From assembly GCA_945292135.1 (NCBI GenBank), contig CALYRA010000002.1, positions 1 to 17,691 of the forward strand: 17,691 nucleotides of DNA. The letters are read 5' to 3'. Below the pieces are notes generated by a model. It had not been told where the DNA came from. It made no database searches and saw only the letters and a program-made list of their open reading frames with translations. This document shows, piece after piece, positions 1 to 7,712 of this stretch. Both the position numbers and the translations under genes were made by a program. Every line of letters begins with the position of its first letter. Positions within the stretch are counted from its first letter, which is position 1. Source of the DNA: an uncultured Dysgonomonas sp. Its GTDB lineage: Bacteria; Bacteroidota; Bacteroidia; Bacteroidales; Dysgonomonadaceae.

Positions 1-2084
1 CTCGGACTGATATAAAATATTTGGCAGGAGTAGGTCCCAACAGGGCGGAAATCCTGAACAAAGAGATTGATATATTCTCAGTGGAGGATTTACTATATTA
101 TTTTCCATATAAATATATAGACAGAAGTCGTATCTACTTTATACATGAATTAGACGCCAACATGCCTTATATTCAATTGAAAGGGAGTATTACAGCTTTC
201 GAAACAATTGGAGAAGGACGAAACAAACGTTTAGTAGCTCGTTTTACAGATGGAACAGGCTTCATAGACCTTGTTTGGTTTCAGGGCGTTAAATTCATAG
301 CCGATAAATATAAAACGCATGTACCTTATATAGTTTTTGGTAAACCCACGCGTTTTGGAGATAAATATAACATCGCACATCCCGATATAGACCCCTATAC
401 AGGCGAAAAGGAAAGAAATGTGGGACTGATGCCATATTATAACACAACGGAGAAAATGAAAAAGCATTTTCTTAATTCTAAGGCTATACAAAAGATAATG
501 GTCAGCGCTTTCGCTTCGGTTGCGGGACGTATTGTCGAAACCTTACCGGAGGCAGTTATTCGCGAAGCTAATTTGATGGAATTGAAAAACGCTTTGCGAA
601 ACGTTCATTTTCCGGAGAATACCCAATTGCTGAGAGCAGCACAATACAGATTGAAATTTGAAGAACTTTTTTATATACAACTGAATATATTAAAATATAC
701 CTCCGAAAGAAAATCAAAATTGAAAGGAAACGTATTTGTCAGAGTCGGAGATTACTTAAATACATTTTACGAAAAGAAATTGCCATTTCCTTTGACCAAT
801 GCTCAAAAACGGATAATAAAAGAAATAAGGCAGGATATGGCTACCGGGGAACAAATGAACCGGTTGTTGCAGGGCGATGTCGGCAGTGGTAAAACGCTGG
901 TCGCTTTGATGTTAATGCTAATAGCGCTTGACAATGGTTATCAAGCCTGCCTTATGGCTCCAACCGAGATTTTAGCGACCCAACACTATGCTACCATATC
1001 CGAAATGCTCGAAGGAATCGGAATAAATGTCGAACTGTTGACAGGATCAACCAAAAAAGCAGACAGAGAGCGGATTCATAATAATTTATTGACCGGAGAT
1101 CTACAGATTCTGATAGGAACGCATGCCTTGATCGAAGATACCGTTCAATTTTCAAATTTGGGATTAGTAGTTATAGATGAACAACACCGTTTCGGAGTTG
1201 CCCAACGCGCTAAATTATGGGCGAAAAATATTCAGCCCCCTCATATATTAGTAATGACAGCTACTCCGATACCACGTACATTGGCTATGACATTATACGG
1301 AGATTTGGATGTTTCAGTCATAGACGAACTACCACCGGGTCGTAAACCCATACAGACAATACATCAATATGATAAGAAAAGAGGAGCTATGTATGAGTCG
1401 ATACGTCGTCAATTACAAGAAGGACGACAGGTTTACTTCGTTTACCCATTGATAGAAGAAAGCGAAAAAATGGATTTGAAAAATCTGGAAGAAGGATATA
1501 AACATATTTGTGAAGTATTCCCGGAATATACCGTCTGCAAAGTACACGGCAAAATGAAGCCGAAGGAAAAAGACGCCGAAATGCAACGATTTGTACGTAA
1601 CGAAGCTCAAATAATGATTGCCACTACCGTGATAGAAGTAGGCGTAAATGTGCCCAATGCTTCCGTGATGGTAATCGAAGAAGCTCAACGATTCGGTTTA
1701 TCCCAATTACATCAGTTAAGAGGAAGAGTAGGACGTGGAGCCGACCAGTCGTATTGTATCTTGGTCACGCCGTACGAATTGTCTGCAGATACGCGCAAAC
1801 GCATTAATATAATGGTAGAAAGTAACGACGGATTTGAAATAGCAGAGGCTGACCTTAAATTGAGAGGACCGGGCGATTTGGAAGGAACGCAACAAAGCGG
1901 TATACCTTTTAGTTTGAGAATAGCGAATCTGGTAAAAGATGGGGAAATCTTACAATATGCGAGAGAAGTAGCCCAGACCATTTTGAATAAAGACCCCAAA
2001 TTGCAACACCCCGATAATAGGATATTAAATCTACAACTTCGAAAACTCAAAGGCAATCGTTATGGATGGGGACTTATTAGTTAG
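1..2084 (+). CDS. recG: ATP-dependent DNA helicase RecG (5'-truncated by window edge)
   Basis: RecG remodels stalled replication forks and branch-migrates Holliday junctions in the cytoplasm. The frame is open from base 3, and the residues before the first possible start (TTG at 21) already match the family (TDIKYLAGVGPNRA). The true start therefore lies left of the window and only a few residues are missing. An N-terminal wedge/OB-fold region comes first. The helicase core follows, with Walker A GDVGSGKT (about 874-897), the DEQH box with following FG (about 1177-1194), TATPIPRT, and the C-terminal RecA-like motifs around QLRGRVGRG (about 1714-1740). The C-terminal TRG/wedge-contact region is complete and the gene ends in TAG. 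Nothing looks broken. The gene to the right is 358 bases away and has its own promoter, so recG is probably the last gene of its transcript. Confidence 0.96.
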   Translation, partial: RTDIKYLAGVGPNRAEILNKEIDIFSVEDLLYYFPYKYIDRSRIYFIHELDANMPYIQLKGSITAFETIGEGRNKRLVARFTDGTGFIDLVWFQGVKFIADKYKTHVPYIVFGKPTRFGDKYNIAHPDIDPYTGEKERNVGLMPYYNTTEKMKKHFLNSKAIQKIMVSAFASVAGRIVETLPEAVIREANLMELKNALRNVHFPENTQLLRAAQYRLKFEELFYIQLNILKYTSERKSKLKGNVFVRVGDYLNTFYEKKLPFPLTNAQKRIIKEIRQDMATGEQMNRLLQGDVGSGKTLVALMLMLIALDNGYQACLMAPTEILATQHYATISEMLEGIGINVELLTGSTKKADRERIHNNLLTGDLQILIGTHALIEDTVQFSNLGLVVIDEQHRFGVAQRAKLWAKNIQPPHILVMTATPIPRTLAMTLYGDLDVSVIDELPPGRKPIQTIHQYDKKRGAMYESIRRQLQEGRQVYFVYPLIEESEKMDLKNLEEGYKHICEVFPEYTVCKVHGKMKPKEKDAEMQRFVRNEAQIMIATTVIEVGVNVPNASVMVIEEAQRFGLSQLHQLRGRVGRGADQSYCILVTPYELSADTRKRINIMVESNDGFEIAEADLKLRGPGDLEGTQQSGIPFSLRIANLVKDGEILQYAREVAQTILNKDPKLQHPDNRILNLQLRKLKGNRYGWGLIS

Positions 2085-2442
2085 AGATAAATCTCATTGA
2101 AGATATTTCCTTTATAAATCATTTTGAAAAAATTATTATTTATTGACTAAATAAAATTTAAAATAAATTATAGGAATATATTCGATTGAATTCGAAAAAC
2201 GAAAAAACTAATAGTATAATTCAATACGATCCAAGTATCCCAATCATCAACGCAACACAAGTTTGTGCCGACTCGAAAAGAATAAAAAAAATAATTTATT
2301 ATAATGTGAGCGTTTTTATTTTTGTATATTTGTCAAATTAAGGTTGTTAAATCTCGATAACAAAACTTAAGCAAAAAACACAAAGAGTAGAAGACTGCTC
2401 TCATACATAATATTATTAATTAGAAATAAGTTATAGTAATCT
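2085..2442. other. Intergenic region between recG and the YbjN-like/protease operon
   Basis: This very AT-rich stretch has no credible coding frame on either strand, no tRNA-like fold and no clear rho-independent terminator after recG. The only supportable element is the TATATTTG promoter box at 2325-2332. The spacer could be decayed coding DNA, as elsewhere in the window, but I could not match it to any family. Confidence 0.6.
2325..2332 (+). promoter_or_regulatory. Bacteroidota-type -7 promoter element (TATATTTG)
   Basis: The octamer fits TAnnTTTG, the -7 element of the primary sigma factor in Bacteroidota. It lies about 110 bases before the YbjN-like gene, giving a long 5' leader. No good TTTG -33 box sits at 19-21 bases upstream, so this is a candidate only. 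Confidence 0.45.
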
Positions 2443-3630
2443 ATGAAACAAACTTTGACATTCAATGTTTCTCTGATTAGATCAACTGCAAGTAAACTAT
2501 ATGTTGATGCGTTCGACTCTAGCAAAACAGCTTTTGATAATAAAGAGTACTTAAAATCATTTCACTATTTATTGGATTATATAAATCCCAGCTTACGTCA
2601 AAAATATGGTAACGCTCAAGGAACAGAATTTAGTATACAGCATGGTTCAATCGTAGTTAATATAAAAATAGAAAATGATGAGTTAAAAGTAACAGCCCCA
2701 TTCCTCAAAATACCGGAAAAGAATCGTGTGCCATTACTACGTCAGACAGCCGTATTAAACTTCCGATTTATAGACTTAGCGAAAATAGAATTAAAAGATG
2801 AGCGTCTGCAATTTATCTATACATGTCCGCTTGGTTTGGTTGATCCATTCAAAATGTATTACGTGTTGAGAGAAATATGTAGTACAGGAGATGAATATGA
2901 TGATGAATTCTCGACAAAGTTTGGAGCAGAGCGAATTTATGAGCCCAGAATCGTCCCTTATAACGCTAAAACGATAGATGACGTATATAACGTTGTACAA
3001 CATAGTTGTAAAGAGTGTAATGAAGGATTGAAATATTTTGAAGGAGAACGCAAATATGGGTTTGCTTGGAATATCGTCGCATGTACGTTACTCAAAATTC
3101 TTTATTACGCACATCCGCAAGGACAATTGCTGAATGACCTGAATAAAACCATTAAAGATTTAGACCGGGAAGATATTCCTTTACCGGAAGTAGTCGCCAT
3201 TGGGAAAAAACAAGTTGAACGTATTCAGAATATGACTAAAGAACAACTTGCCGGATATCTTTATTTTGTTGAAATATTTGTTTCCGATAAGCGGCGTTCA
3301 TCCTTGTCAAATATTCAAGAAAATTTTAAAAACGCATACGAAAAAGCCGGTTTATATATGTCTCAGGCAGATTATATGGCTTGCGCAGTGATGATTATAT
3401 ATCAATTTTATAATATGTACTATTATAATGATGTACAAGACGACGTAAATGATCTTGTCGTATATGCGATGACGCAAAGTTCGGGAAAATCTTGGGAAGA
3501 AGCTGCCGAAATTCTATACAAAGCTATGGACAATATAATGAAAGGCAATCTTTATAATTATAAAAACGGCTCAGTTTTGAAAAGCGTGGTTTTATATTTA
3601 TTAGGAGTTTTATTCGGAGGAAAAAGATAG
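2443..3630 (+). CDS. Hypothetical protein with N-terminal YbjN-like (type III chaperone-like) domain
   Basis: This 395-residue protein has no signal peptide and is probably cytoplasmic. I do not recognise it as a named family. By strand/helix pattern, residues about 25-165 resemble the YbjN / type III secretion chaperone-like fold: an opening helix with YLKSFHYLLDYI, strands GSIVVNIKI and LKVTAPFLKIP, then LNFRFIDLAKIEL, a strand RLQFIYTCPLGLVDP, and a helix ending in an acidic GDEYDDEF. Residues about 190-390 are mostly helical, rich in Tyr and Met, and end in a hydrophobic helix (VVLYLLGVLFGGKR) that could touch a membrane. The ATG at 2443 follows in-frame stops and gives the full domain. 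Only 34 bases separate it from the protease gene, so the two are probably co-transcribed, and the protease carries a similar domain at its own C-terminus. A role as partner, adaptor or substrate of the protease is inference. Confidence 0.8.
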   Translation: MKQTLTFNVSLIRSTASKLYVDAFDSSKTAFDNKEYLKSFHYLLDYINPSLRQKYGNAQGTEFSIQHGSIVVNIKIENDELKVTAPFLKIPEKNRVPLLRQTAVLNFRFIDLAKIELKDERLQFIYTCPLGLVDPFKMYYVLREICSTGDEYDDEFSTKFGAERIYEPRIVPYNAKTIDDVYNVVQHSCKECNEGLKYFEGERKYGFAWNIVACTLLKILYYAHPQGQLLNDLNKTIKDLDREDIPLPEVVAIGKKQVERIQNMTKEQLAGYLYFVEIFVSDKRRSSLSNIQENFKNAYEKAGLYMSQADYMACAVMIIYQFYNMYYYNDVQDDVNDLVVYAMTQSSGKSWEEAAEILYKAMDNIMKGNLYNYKNGSVLKSVVLYLLGVLFGGKR

Positions 3631-3664
3631 TAATATAAAACAGGATTAAAAAGTCAATAAAATT

Positions 3665-4744
3665 ATGGCGCATAATAATATATATGATTCAGTTTTCAAA
3701 GTAAATCATGCCGGAGGATCCGGAAGCTGTTTTTATTTGAAACAATACAATATTTTTGTAACTAACTATCATGTAGTAGAAGGATTTAGTGAAGTTGGCG
3801 TTCAGGACAATGATAAAAATTCGTATTTCGGCAAGGTCGTCCTTGTAAATCCGTTGCGTGATATCGCCCTATTATCAGTAGATGGCGATTTTTCATCACT
3901 GCCCGAAATCAAATTGTCAGAAGTTGAAGAAACAGCAATTGGACAAAAGATAAACGTAGCAGGTTATCCTTACGGTATGCCTTTTTCTTTGACCGAAGGA
4001 ACAGTATCTTCGCCAAAGCAACTGATGGGTAATAACTATTATATCCAAACCGATGCGGCAGTCAATCCCGGAAACAGCGGCGGTCCGATGTTCAACGACA
4101 AACAAGAATTGATAGCAATCACGGTCAGTAAAATAAAAGATGCCGATAACATGGGTTTTGGTATTCCGATCAATGCCTTAAAAAAAATACTGAGCCAGAT
4201 TGACAATCTGGATAAATTAAAATTCAACGTACAATGCGATAGTTGCGACGCTTTTATTTCGAACGAAGAAGAATTTTGCTCATCATGTGGAAATAAGCTG
4301 CCAGAAAAGGTTTTTGACAAGCGTGGATTGACCGATTTGGCGGTTTTCTGCGAAGAAGCTATCAAAGAAATAGGTCTTAATCCAATTTTGGCTCGTCAAG
4401 GCTATGAGTATTGGAAATTTCATAAAGGAAGCACCGAAATCAGAATATTTGTTTACGATAACAACTATTTATTCTGTACCTCTCCGATAAATGTTTTGCC
4501 AAAACAAGATTTAGAACCCGTACTTAGTTATTTATTAAGCGACGCAGTTCGACCATATCAATTAGGATTAGAAGAAAATCAGATTTACATATCATATAGG
4601 GTTTATATCGGAGACATATTTACAGATTTTAGAGAAGAGATTAAGAAGAATATTGTAAACTTAGCCTTTAAAGCGGATGAGTTGGATAACTTCTTGATGG
4701 ATACATACGGTTGTGAACTTTCAGAATACTCAAAAAAAGACTAA
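3665..4744 (+). CDS. Trypsin-like serine protease (S1C/DegP-type) with zinc ribbon and C-terminal YbjN-like domain
   Basis: This 359-residue protein has three parts. Residues 1-180 form a trypsin-fold protease with an intact triad: His36 in TNYHVV, Asp66 in RDIALL and Ser138 in GNSGGP. The oxyanion-loop and terminal-strand motifs (TDAAVNPGNSGGP, GFGIPI) match the HtrA/DegP type. Residues 191-208 form a zinc ribbon, C-x2-C-x10-C-x2-C (Cys191, 194, 205, 208). Residues about 220-350 look like a YbjN / type III chaperone-like domain (EYWKF.KGSTEIRIFV, then LFCTSPINVLP, then a final helix with ADELDNFLM). There is no signal peptide and no PDZ domain. This is unusual for a DegP-type protease, which is normally exported, and points to a cytoplasmic enzyme. 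It is the second gene of an operon with the YbjN-like gene 34 bases upstream, and a strong terminator follows. Its substrate is unknown; the YbjN-like tail may bind the partner or clients. Confidence 0.87.
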   Translation: MAHNNIYDSVFKVNHAGGSGSCFYLKQYNIFVTNYHVVEGFSEVGVQDNDKNSYFGKVVLVNPLRDIALLSVDGDFSSLPEIKLSEVEETAIGQKINVAGYPYGMPFSLTEGTVSSPKQLMGNNYYIQTDAAVNPGNSGGPMFNDKQELIAITVSKIKDADNMGFGIPINALKKILSQIDNLDKLKFNVQCDSCDAFISNEEEFCSSCGNKLPEKVFDKRGLTDLAVFCEEAIKEIGLNPILARQGYEYWKFHKGSTEIRIFVYDNNYLFCTSPINVLPKQDLEPVLSYLLSDAVRPYQLGLEENQIYISYRVYIGDIFTDFREEIKKNIVNLAFKADELDNFLMDTYGCELSEYSKKD

Positions 4745-4768
4745 AATATATTTTCAGATAAATATAAG

Positions 4769-4798
4769 AAGCCGACTATCATTAAAGTCGGCTTTTTT
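4769..4798 (+). terminator. Rho-independent terminator of the YbjN-like/protease operon
   Basis: The left arm AAGCCGACT (4769-4777) pairs with AGTCGGCTT (4786-4794) over an 8-base loop and runs into a T tract to 4798. It starts 25 bases after the protease stop codon. Confidence 0.93.
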
Positions 4799-4835
4799 AT
4801 TTGCAATAAAATAACATTTTGTCAGATATTTCCAT

Positions 4836-5020
4836 TTATTCTATATCTTCATAAGGATAGATCGAAGAAACGTTGGCTAACCCGATATTCATTTGCGAAT
4901 TTAGTATATTTTTGAGTTCGGCTATTCAACTTTCAAGGCTGTTAAACTTAGCCTTCGTCACGTGTATTTCTTCATTTAAAGAATTGTCGGTTTTACCTTA
5001 AATTCAAGCTCTTTTTTCAT
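4836..5020 (-). pseudogene. Remnant of a small unidentified protein gene
   Basis: Reading the minus strand from an ATG at 5020 gives a short start (LMKKELEFKV). A frame change follows near 4997, then protein-like text (including LNEEIHVTKAKFNSLES). A TGA at 4926-4928 interrupts it, and the same frame then continues (IAELKNILNS, later SSIYPYEDIE) to TAA at 4836-4838. The Lys/Glu/Leu-rich, heptad-like composition suggests a coiled coil. One frameshift plus one nonsense codon in otherwise protein-like text is typical of a decayed gene. The family is not recognised. It lies just downstream of the blaR1 relic on the same strand and may once have been the third gene of that operon. Confidence 0.45.
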
Positions 5021-5176
5021 GAGATATCCCGCCAATTATTTTTTTGGGCAACCCTCATGCTGAAATATGGCGTAATTATAAACCTTCGATTTTTCATAAA
5101 CCATAGATTTCCATGTAATGAGTAAACAATTGCTTATCCAATTATATCCTTTAGAGTTGCGTTTTTTTTTGTAAAA

Positions 5177-5704
5177 TTAAAATTCGTCCTCTGGTTTATC
5201 AAGTCGGAAATAAACAGGAAGAGTGTAATAAACGGAAACATCCTTTCCATCCAGTTTTCCCGGTTGCCACATTGGCATGCTGCTGACCACTCTTAAAGCT
5301 TCTATGTCGCAATCAGGATGTATCCCTTTCAATACTGTAATGTGGTTAATTGCCCCGTCGTCTTCGACAACAAAACGAACATAAACTTTACCTTCGATAT
5401 TTTTTTCTAAAGCTGTCGCAGGATATTCAAGGTTTTCGCTTATAAAATCCCAAAGCGCCTTTTCTCCGCCCGGAAACATCGGCATTTTGTCTACTGATCT
5501 GTAAACTTTAGAATTACGTTGACCGGAGTTATCAATTTGTTTTTTCTGCTGATTAATAAGCGAGTCGGTAGATACGGCAATAACTTGCTTATTCATTGCA
5601 TTGATTTGCATGCAATTCAAGGTTAATAAACCGCATACAAGAGGCAATACGAGTAAATACTTTGCTGAAAACAGCGCCGAAGTTCTTTTCTTATTCATCA
5701 TCAT
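5177..5704 (-). CDS. TonB C-terminal-domain protein: surviving tail of a decayed BlaR1/M56 sensor
   Basis: The open frame encodes 175 residues: a hydrophobic helix (KYLLVLPLVCGLLTLNC), a short linker, and a TonB C-terminal fold with the typical motifs MPMFPGGEKAL, VRFVVEDDGAI and MWQPGKLDGKDVSVYYTLP. The frame stays open upstream of the ATG cluster at 5704 and reads FNVSQLKKRIMMMNKKRTS. In Bacteroidota BlaR1-like M56 proteins this segment links the membrane metallopeptidase to the TonB-like tail. The M56 core with its HExxH zinc site is gone, and the first helix of the same gene survives separately at 5740-5880. The fragment could still yield a membrane-anchored periplasmic TonB-like protein, because the hydrophobic helix can act as a signal anchor. 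Without the protease domain it cannot act as a beta-lactam sensor. Whether it is expressed is unknown. The alternative reading, a free-standing TonB-like gene, is disfavoured by the upstream homology. Confidence 0.8.
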   Translation of the reverse strand: MMMNKKRTSALFSAKYLLVLPLVCGLLTLNCMQINAMNKQVIAVSTDSLINQQKKQIDNSGQRNSKVYRSVDKMPMFPGGEKALWDFISENLEYPATALEKNIEGKVYVRFVVEDDGAINHITVLKGIHPDCDIEALRVVSSMPMWQPGKLDGKDVSVYYTLPVYFRLDKPEDEF

Positions 5705-5739
5705 AATACGTTTTTTTAATTGTGAAACATTGAAATTAT

Positions 5740-5880
5740 TTATAAAAGGTAAACAGACAGAAAATATAATCTTTTTATCATAAATAACATGTCATTTCTA
5801 AATAAAAGCATATATAACAAATAGAAGGAAATTATCAATGACGATGCTTTCAAAAGATATATTAAAATTGCGTTTTCCAT
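5740..5880 (-). pseudogene. blaR1: N-terminal fragment of blaR1-like M56 sensor gene
   Basis: An ATG at 5878-5880 opens a 46-codon frame that begins MENAILIYLLKAS, continues as a membrane helix (SLIISFYLLYMLLFRND) and stops at TAA 5740-5742. This is the classic start of Bacteroidota BlaR1/MecR1-like proteins: a first transmembrane helix followed by a charged loop. The C-terminal part of the same family resumes in another frame at about 5755 (FINNFNVSQLKKRI). The two pieces abut with no room for the roughly 220 residues of M56 metallopeptidase and other helices normally in between. This indicates an internal deletion plus a frameshift; the size is inferred from family length. The start lies 11 bases after the blaI relic, which is normal blaI-blaR1 operon spacing. 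Confidence 0.8.
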
Positions 5881-5891
5881 AATCAGTGACT

Positions 5892-6263
5892 TTAGCCGTT
5901 ATGATCTTTTTGTCGTTCTTCGATCATCTTGATAATTTCAGTTAATCCTCAAGCGATATTTTTTCTACTTTGGAAAAGATAGATACAAGTTCCTAGTATG
6001 AATTTTTAAAATAGCTTTGTACTACGCTCGACATAAAATTTTTTTTGTACTTATCTTCTTTTATTTTAGGAGAATAAACATATACGTTCCCTTACTTTTT
6101 TGCGTTAATATAATTTTTGTTCCAGATTGCGAACGACAAACGCCAGTATCGTATAGGGCGGTTTCGGTTACTCCATTTCATTCAAAATATCTTTCACTAC
6201 GAATTCTTACAATTTCCGGATAGATAGCATGACAGTTTCTTCTTCGATAGCAAGAGGCTTCAT
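5892..6263 (-). pseudogene. blaI: Decayed blaI/mecI-family transcriptional repressor gene
   Basis: BlaI is a winged-helix repressor of beta-lactam-responsive operons and is cleaved after BlaR1 signals. From ATG 6261-6263 to TAA 5892-5894 the span is 124 codons, the usual BlaI length. The text is plainly BlaI: MKPLAIEEETVMLSIRKL, then EFVVKDILNEME, PKPPYTILAFVVRNLEQK, KEDKYKKNFMSSVV, YFKNSY, and ELVSIFSKVEKISLED with IIKMIEERQKDHNG. It is broken by TAA at 6207-6209, 6168-6170 and 6105-6107. A frameshift follows near 6090. In the second frame there are TAG at 5993-5995 and TAA at 5942-5944, and a second frameshift near 5943 restores the original frame. No full-length product is possible. It is the first gene of the former blaI-blaR1 operon. 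Confidence 0.92.
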
Positions 6264-6277
6264 CAATATAGTAGTTA

Positions 6278-6292
6278 TACGATTTTTTCGTA
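6278..6292. promoter_or_regulatory. Palindrome upstream of the blaI relic, candidate BlaI operator
   Basis: TACGA and TCGTA form a perfect 5-base inverted repeat over a 5-base T (or A) spacer. It ends 15 bases upstream of the blaI start codon. BlaI dimers bind short interrupted palindromes flanked by TAC/GTA and normally repress their own operon, so position and shape fit a fossil autoregulatory operator. The assignment rests on location and symmetry only. Confidence 0.5.
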
Positions 6293-6383
6293 AATGCGCG
6301 AATGTTTTTTATGTAAAAAATATTTTGCTGATAATATAGTTTGGAAAATAAAAAATAAGATTTCGGACAATCAGAACCCAATC

Positions 6384-7085
6384 TTAACGCTGTGGCAAAA
6401 CTTTATTTTTAGGTGTCGTAGCCACAAATTCTTTTAAATAAAATGGTTCGAAATAAGCTACGTCAACAAAGTTATTTTCTTGATAAGCAAGTTCCGCTAA
6501 ATCAACCATGTTTGTTGCATGAGGATGAATATTGTCTAAGAATATAGCGTTTGTATTTTTTAGCGTCTCTTTGCACTTTTCGGCGCCGTTACCGAAAAAT
6601 ACCACTTTGTTTTGTTTTAAAATATTTGCGAAAGATGAATCATCTATGATATCGGCTGATACTTCTTTTATTTTGTTTAGACCATTATCAAAAACAGCGT
6701 CATATACTTCCATTCTGCGTGCGTCAATCATTGGACAAAGCAAACAGTCATTCTGAACCAAGTTACTTTTTACCACGCCTGCCGCCATGATTGTCAATGT
6801 CTCAATAGCTATCAGAGGAATATCCATACCAAAACAAATCCCTTTCGCTTCAGATACTCCGATACGCAACCCGGTGTATGAACCCGGACCACAACTAACC
6901 GCGACAGCATCCAATTGTATATTGTAATTGCGAATTTCCGTAATAGCGTCATTGACGAATACTCCTAAAACAGAAGCATGCGAAGGACCCTTTGTCTCTT
7001 CCCTTTGATAAATAATATTACCATTTTGAGAAAGGGCAACAGAACAAATATTTGTAGCGGTTTCGATATTTAATATACAAGCCAT
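6384..7085 (-). CDS. tsaB: tRNA threonylcarbamoyladenosine biosynthesis protein TsaB
   Basis: TsaB is the inactive ASKHA-fold partner that dimerises with TsaD for the universal t6A37 modification of ANN-decoding tRNAs. The protein begins ILNIETATNICSVALSQNG and carries the family signature GPGSYTGLRIGVSEAKG. It has the TsaB length (233 residues) and lacks the TsaD zinc motif. The frame stays open for 38 more codons to an ATG at 7199, but the family starts at MACILNIE. A TAnnTTTG promoter box (7110-7117, minus strand) lies just upstream of 7085, so the longer start would fall outside the transcript. The gene is therefore called from 7085. No key region appears missing. Its minus-strand neighbours on both sides are relics, so it is probably transcribed alone. 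Confidence 0.94.
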   Translation of the reverse strand: MACILNIETATNICSVALSQNGNIIYQREETKGPSHASVLGVFVNDAITEIRNYNIQLDAVAVSCGPGSYTGLRIGVSEAKGICFGMDIPLIAIETLTIMAAGVVKSNLVQNDCLLCPMIDARRMEVYDAVFDNGLNKIKEVSADIIDDSSFANILKQNKVVFFGNGAEKCKETLKNTNAIFLDNIHPHATNMVDLAELAYQENNFVDVAYFEPFYLKEFVATTPKNKVLPQR

Positions 7086-7109
7086 TGTTTTATTTGATAA
7101 TATAAAATG

Positions 7110-7117
7110 CAAAATTA
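7110..7117 (-). promoter_or_regulatory. Bacteroidota-type -7 element of tsaB (TAATTTTG)
   Basis: On the minus strand the octamer reads TAATTTTG and ends 24 bases before the tsaB ATG. This implies a short leader and supports the 7085 start. A -33 box is not convincing. Confidence 0.6.
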
Positions 7118-7205
7118 AATAATTTGCGTAATAATATAACTTCATTAGTCTAAAAAGAAAGCAGACATAAATTCTCATGTATGCTCTATCGGTTTTCATA
7201 AATAT

Positions 7206-7466
7206 TTATTTACGATAGAAAGCTTTAAGATACATATTCTTTATTTCCTCCATTAAAGGATACCTTGTATTTACTCCCGTACACTGATCGTCAAAAGCCT
7301 GTTCGACCATTTCGCCCAATGTATCTAAGAATTTTTTCTCATCCATTCCGTAATCCGCAATCGTCTTTTTGATACCAATTTTAGATTTAATACCTTCAAT
7401 ATCCTTAATAAAATTTTCAAAAATCTCTTTCTTATCCTTACCGGTCATAGCCATATTAGGCAACAA
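7206..7466 (-). pseudogene. adhE: 3'-end remnant of bifunctional aldehyde/alcohol dehydrogenase adhE
   Basis: AdhE converts acetyl-CoA to acetaldehyde and then ethanol, regenerating NAD+. Only the last 80 or so residues remain. They include DEKKFLDTLGEMVEQAFDDQ followed by CTGVNTRYPLMEEI and NMYLKAFY, the hallmark C-terminus of the AdhE iron-dependent alcohol dehydrogenase domain. A full AdhE is about 870 residues. The open frame begins directly after an in-frame TAA (7470-7472), and no recognisable AdhE sequence precedes it, so everything upstream, including the NAD and iron sites, has been deleted. The surviving text is well conserved and uninterrupted, which suggests a fairly recent deletion. 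A small ORF could be translated from the ATG at 7454 but would have no enzymatic capacity. Confidence 0.87.
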
Positions 7467-7684
7467 TTATTTTGCATAATAGCGAATCTAAATTGTCAAT
7501 TTGATCCGAAAACTTGGGCTTTTTCTTTTTTTATGTATGTCGTGGTATTTAGACTGTTAAAAATATAGACTTCCCAATTAACGAAATTAGAAGAATAAAA
7601 ATATTTCAGTGCTTAAATTTTTTCATATTTTTATACGTACTTCATCTTAATTCTTTTTTGTCCAAGTATGAAGTCAATTTTTTG

Positions 7685-7692
7685 TACATTTG
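7685..7692 (+). promoter_or_regulatory. Bacteroidota-type -7 element of rnr (TACATTTG)
   Basis: TACATTTG fits TAnnTTTG and lies 20 bases before the rnr ATG. A TTTG at 7657-7660 is the nearest -33-like box, but its 24-base spacing is longer than the usual 19-21. Confidence 0.55.
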
Positions 7693-7712
7693 AAATAAAT
7701 ATTAAATAAACT

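Noticed and set aside
5892..6263. Recoded genetic code (TAA/TAG read as sense) to explain stops in blaI and the ligase
   Set aside because: blaI also has two frameshifts, and intact genes such as rnr, tyrS and the protease end normally in TAA or TAG without read-through homology.
6017..6381. Short open frames 6017-6223 (+) and 6178-6381 (-)
   Set aside because: Both are out of frame with the blaI relic that explains this DNA, and neither resembles a protein family.
7086..7199. 38-codon N-terminal extension of TsaB
   Set aside because: The family starts at MACILNIE, the extension is low-complexity and hydrophobic, and a promoter box lies inside it.
7470..7535. Minus-strand text KPKFSDQIDNLDSLLCKIIV upstream of the adhE relic
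   Set aside because: It looks protein-like but is short, lacks a start, is not in the adhE frame and matches no family I know.
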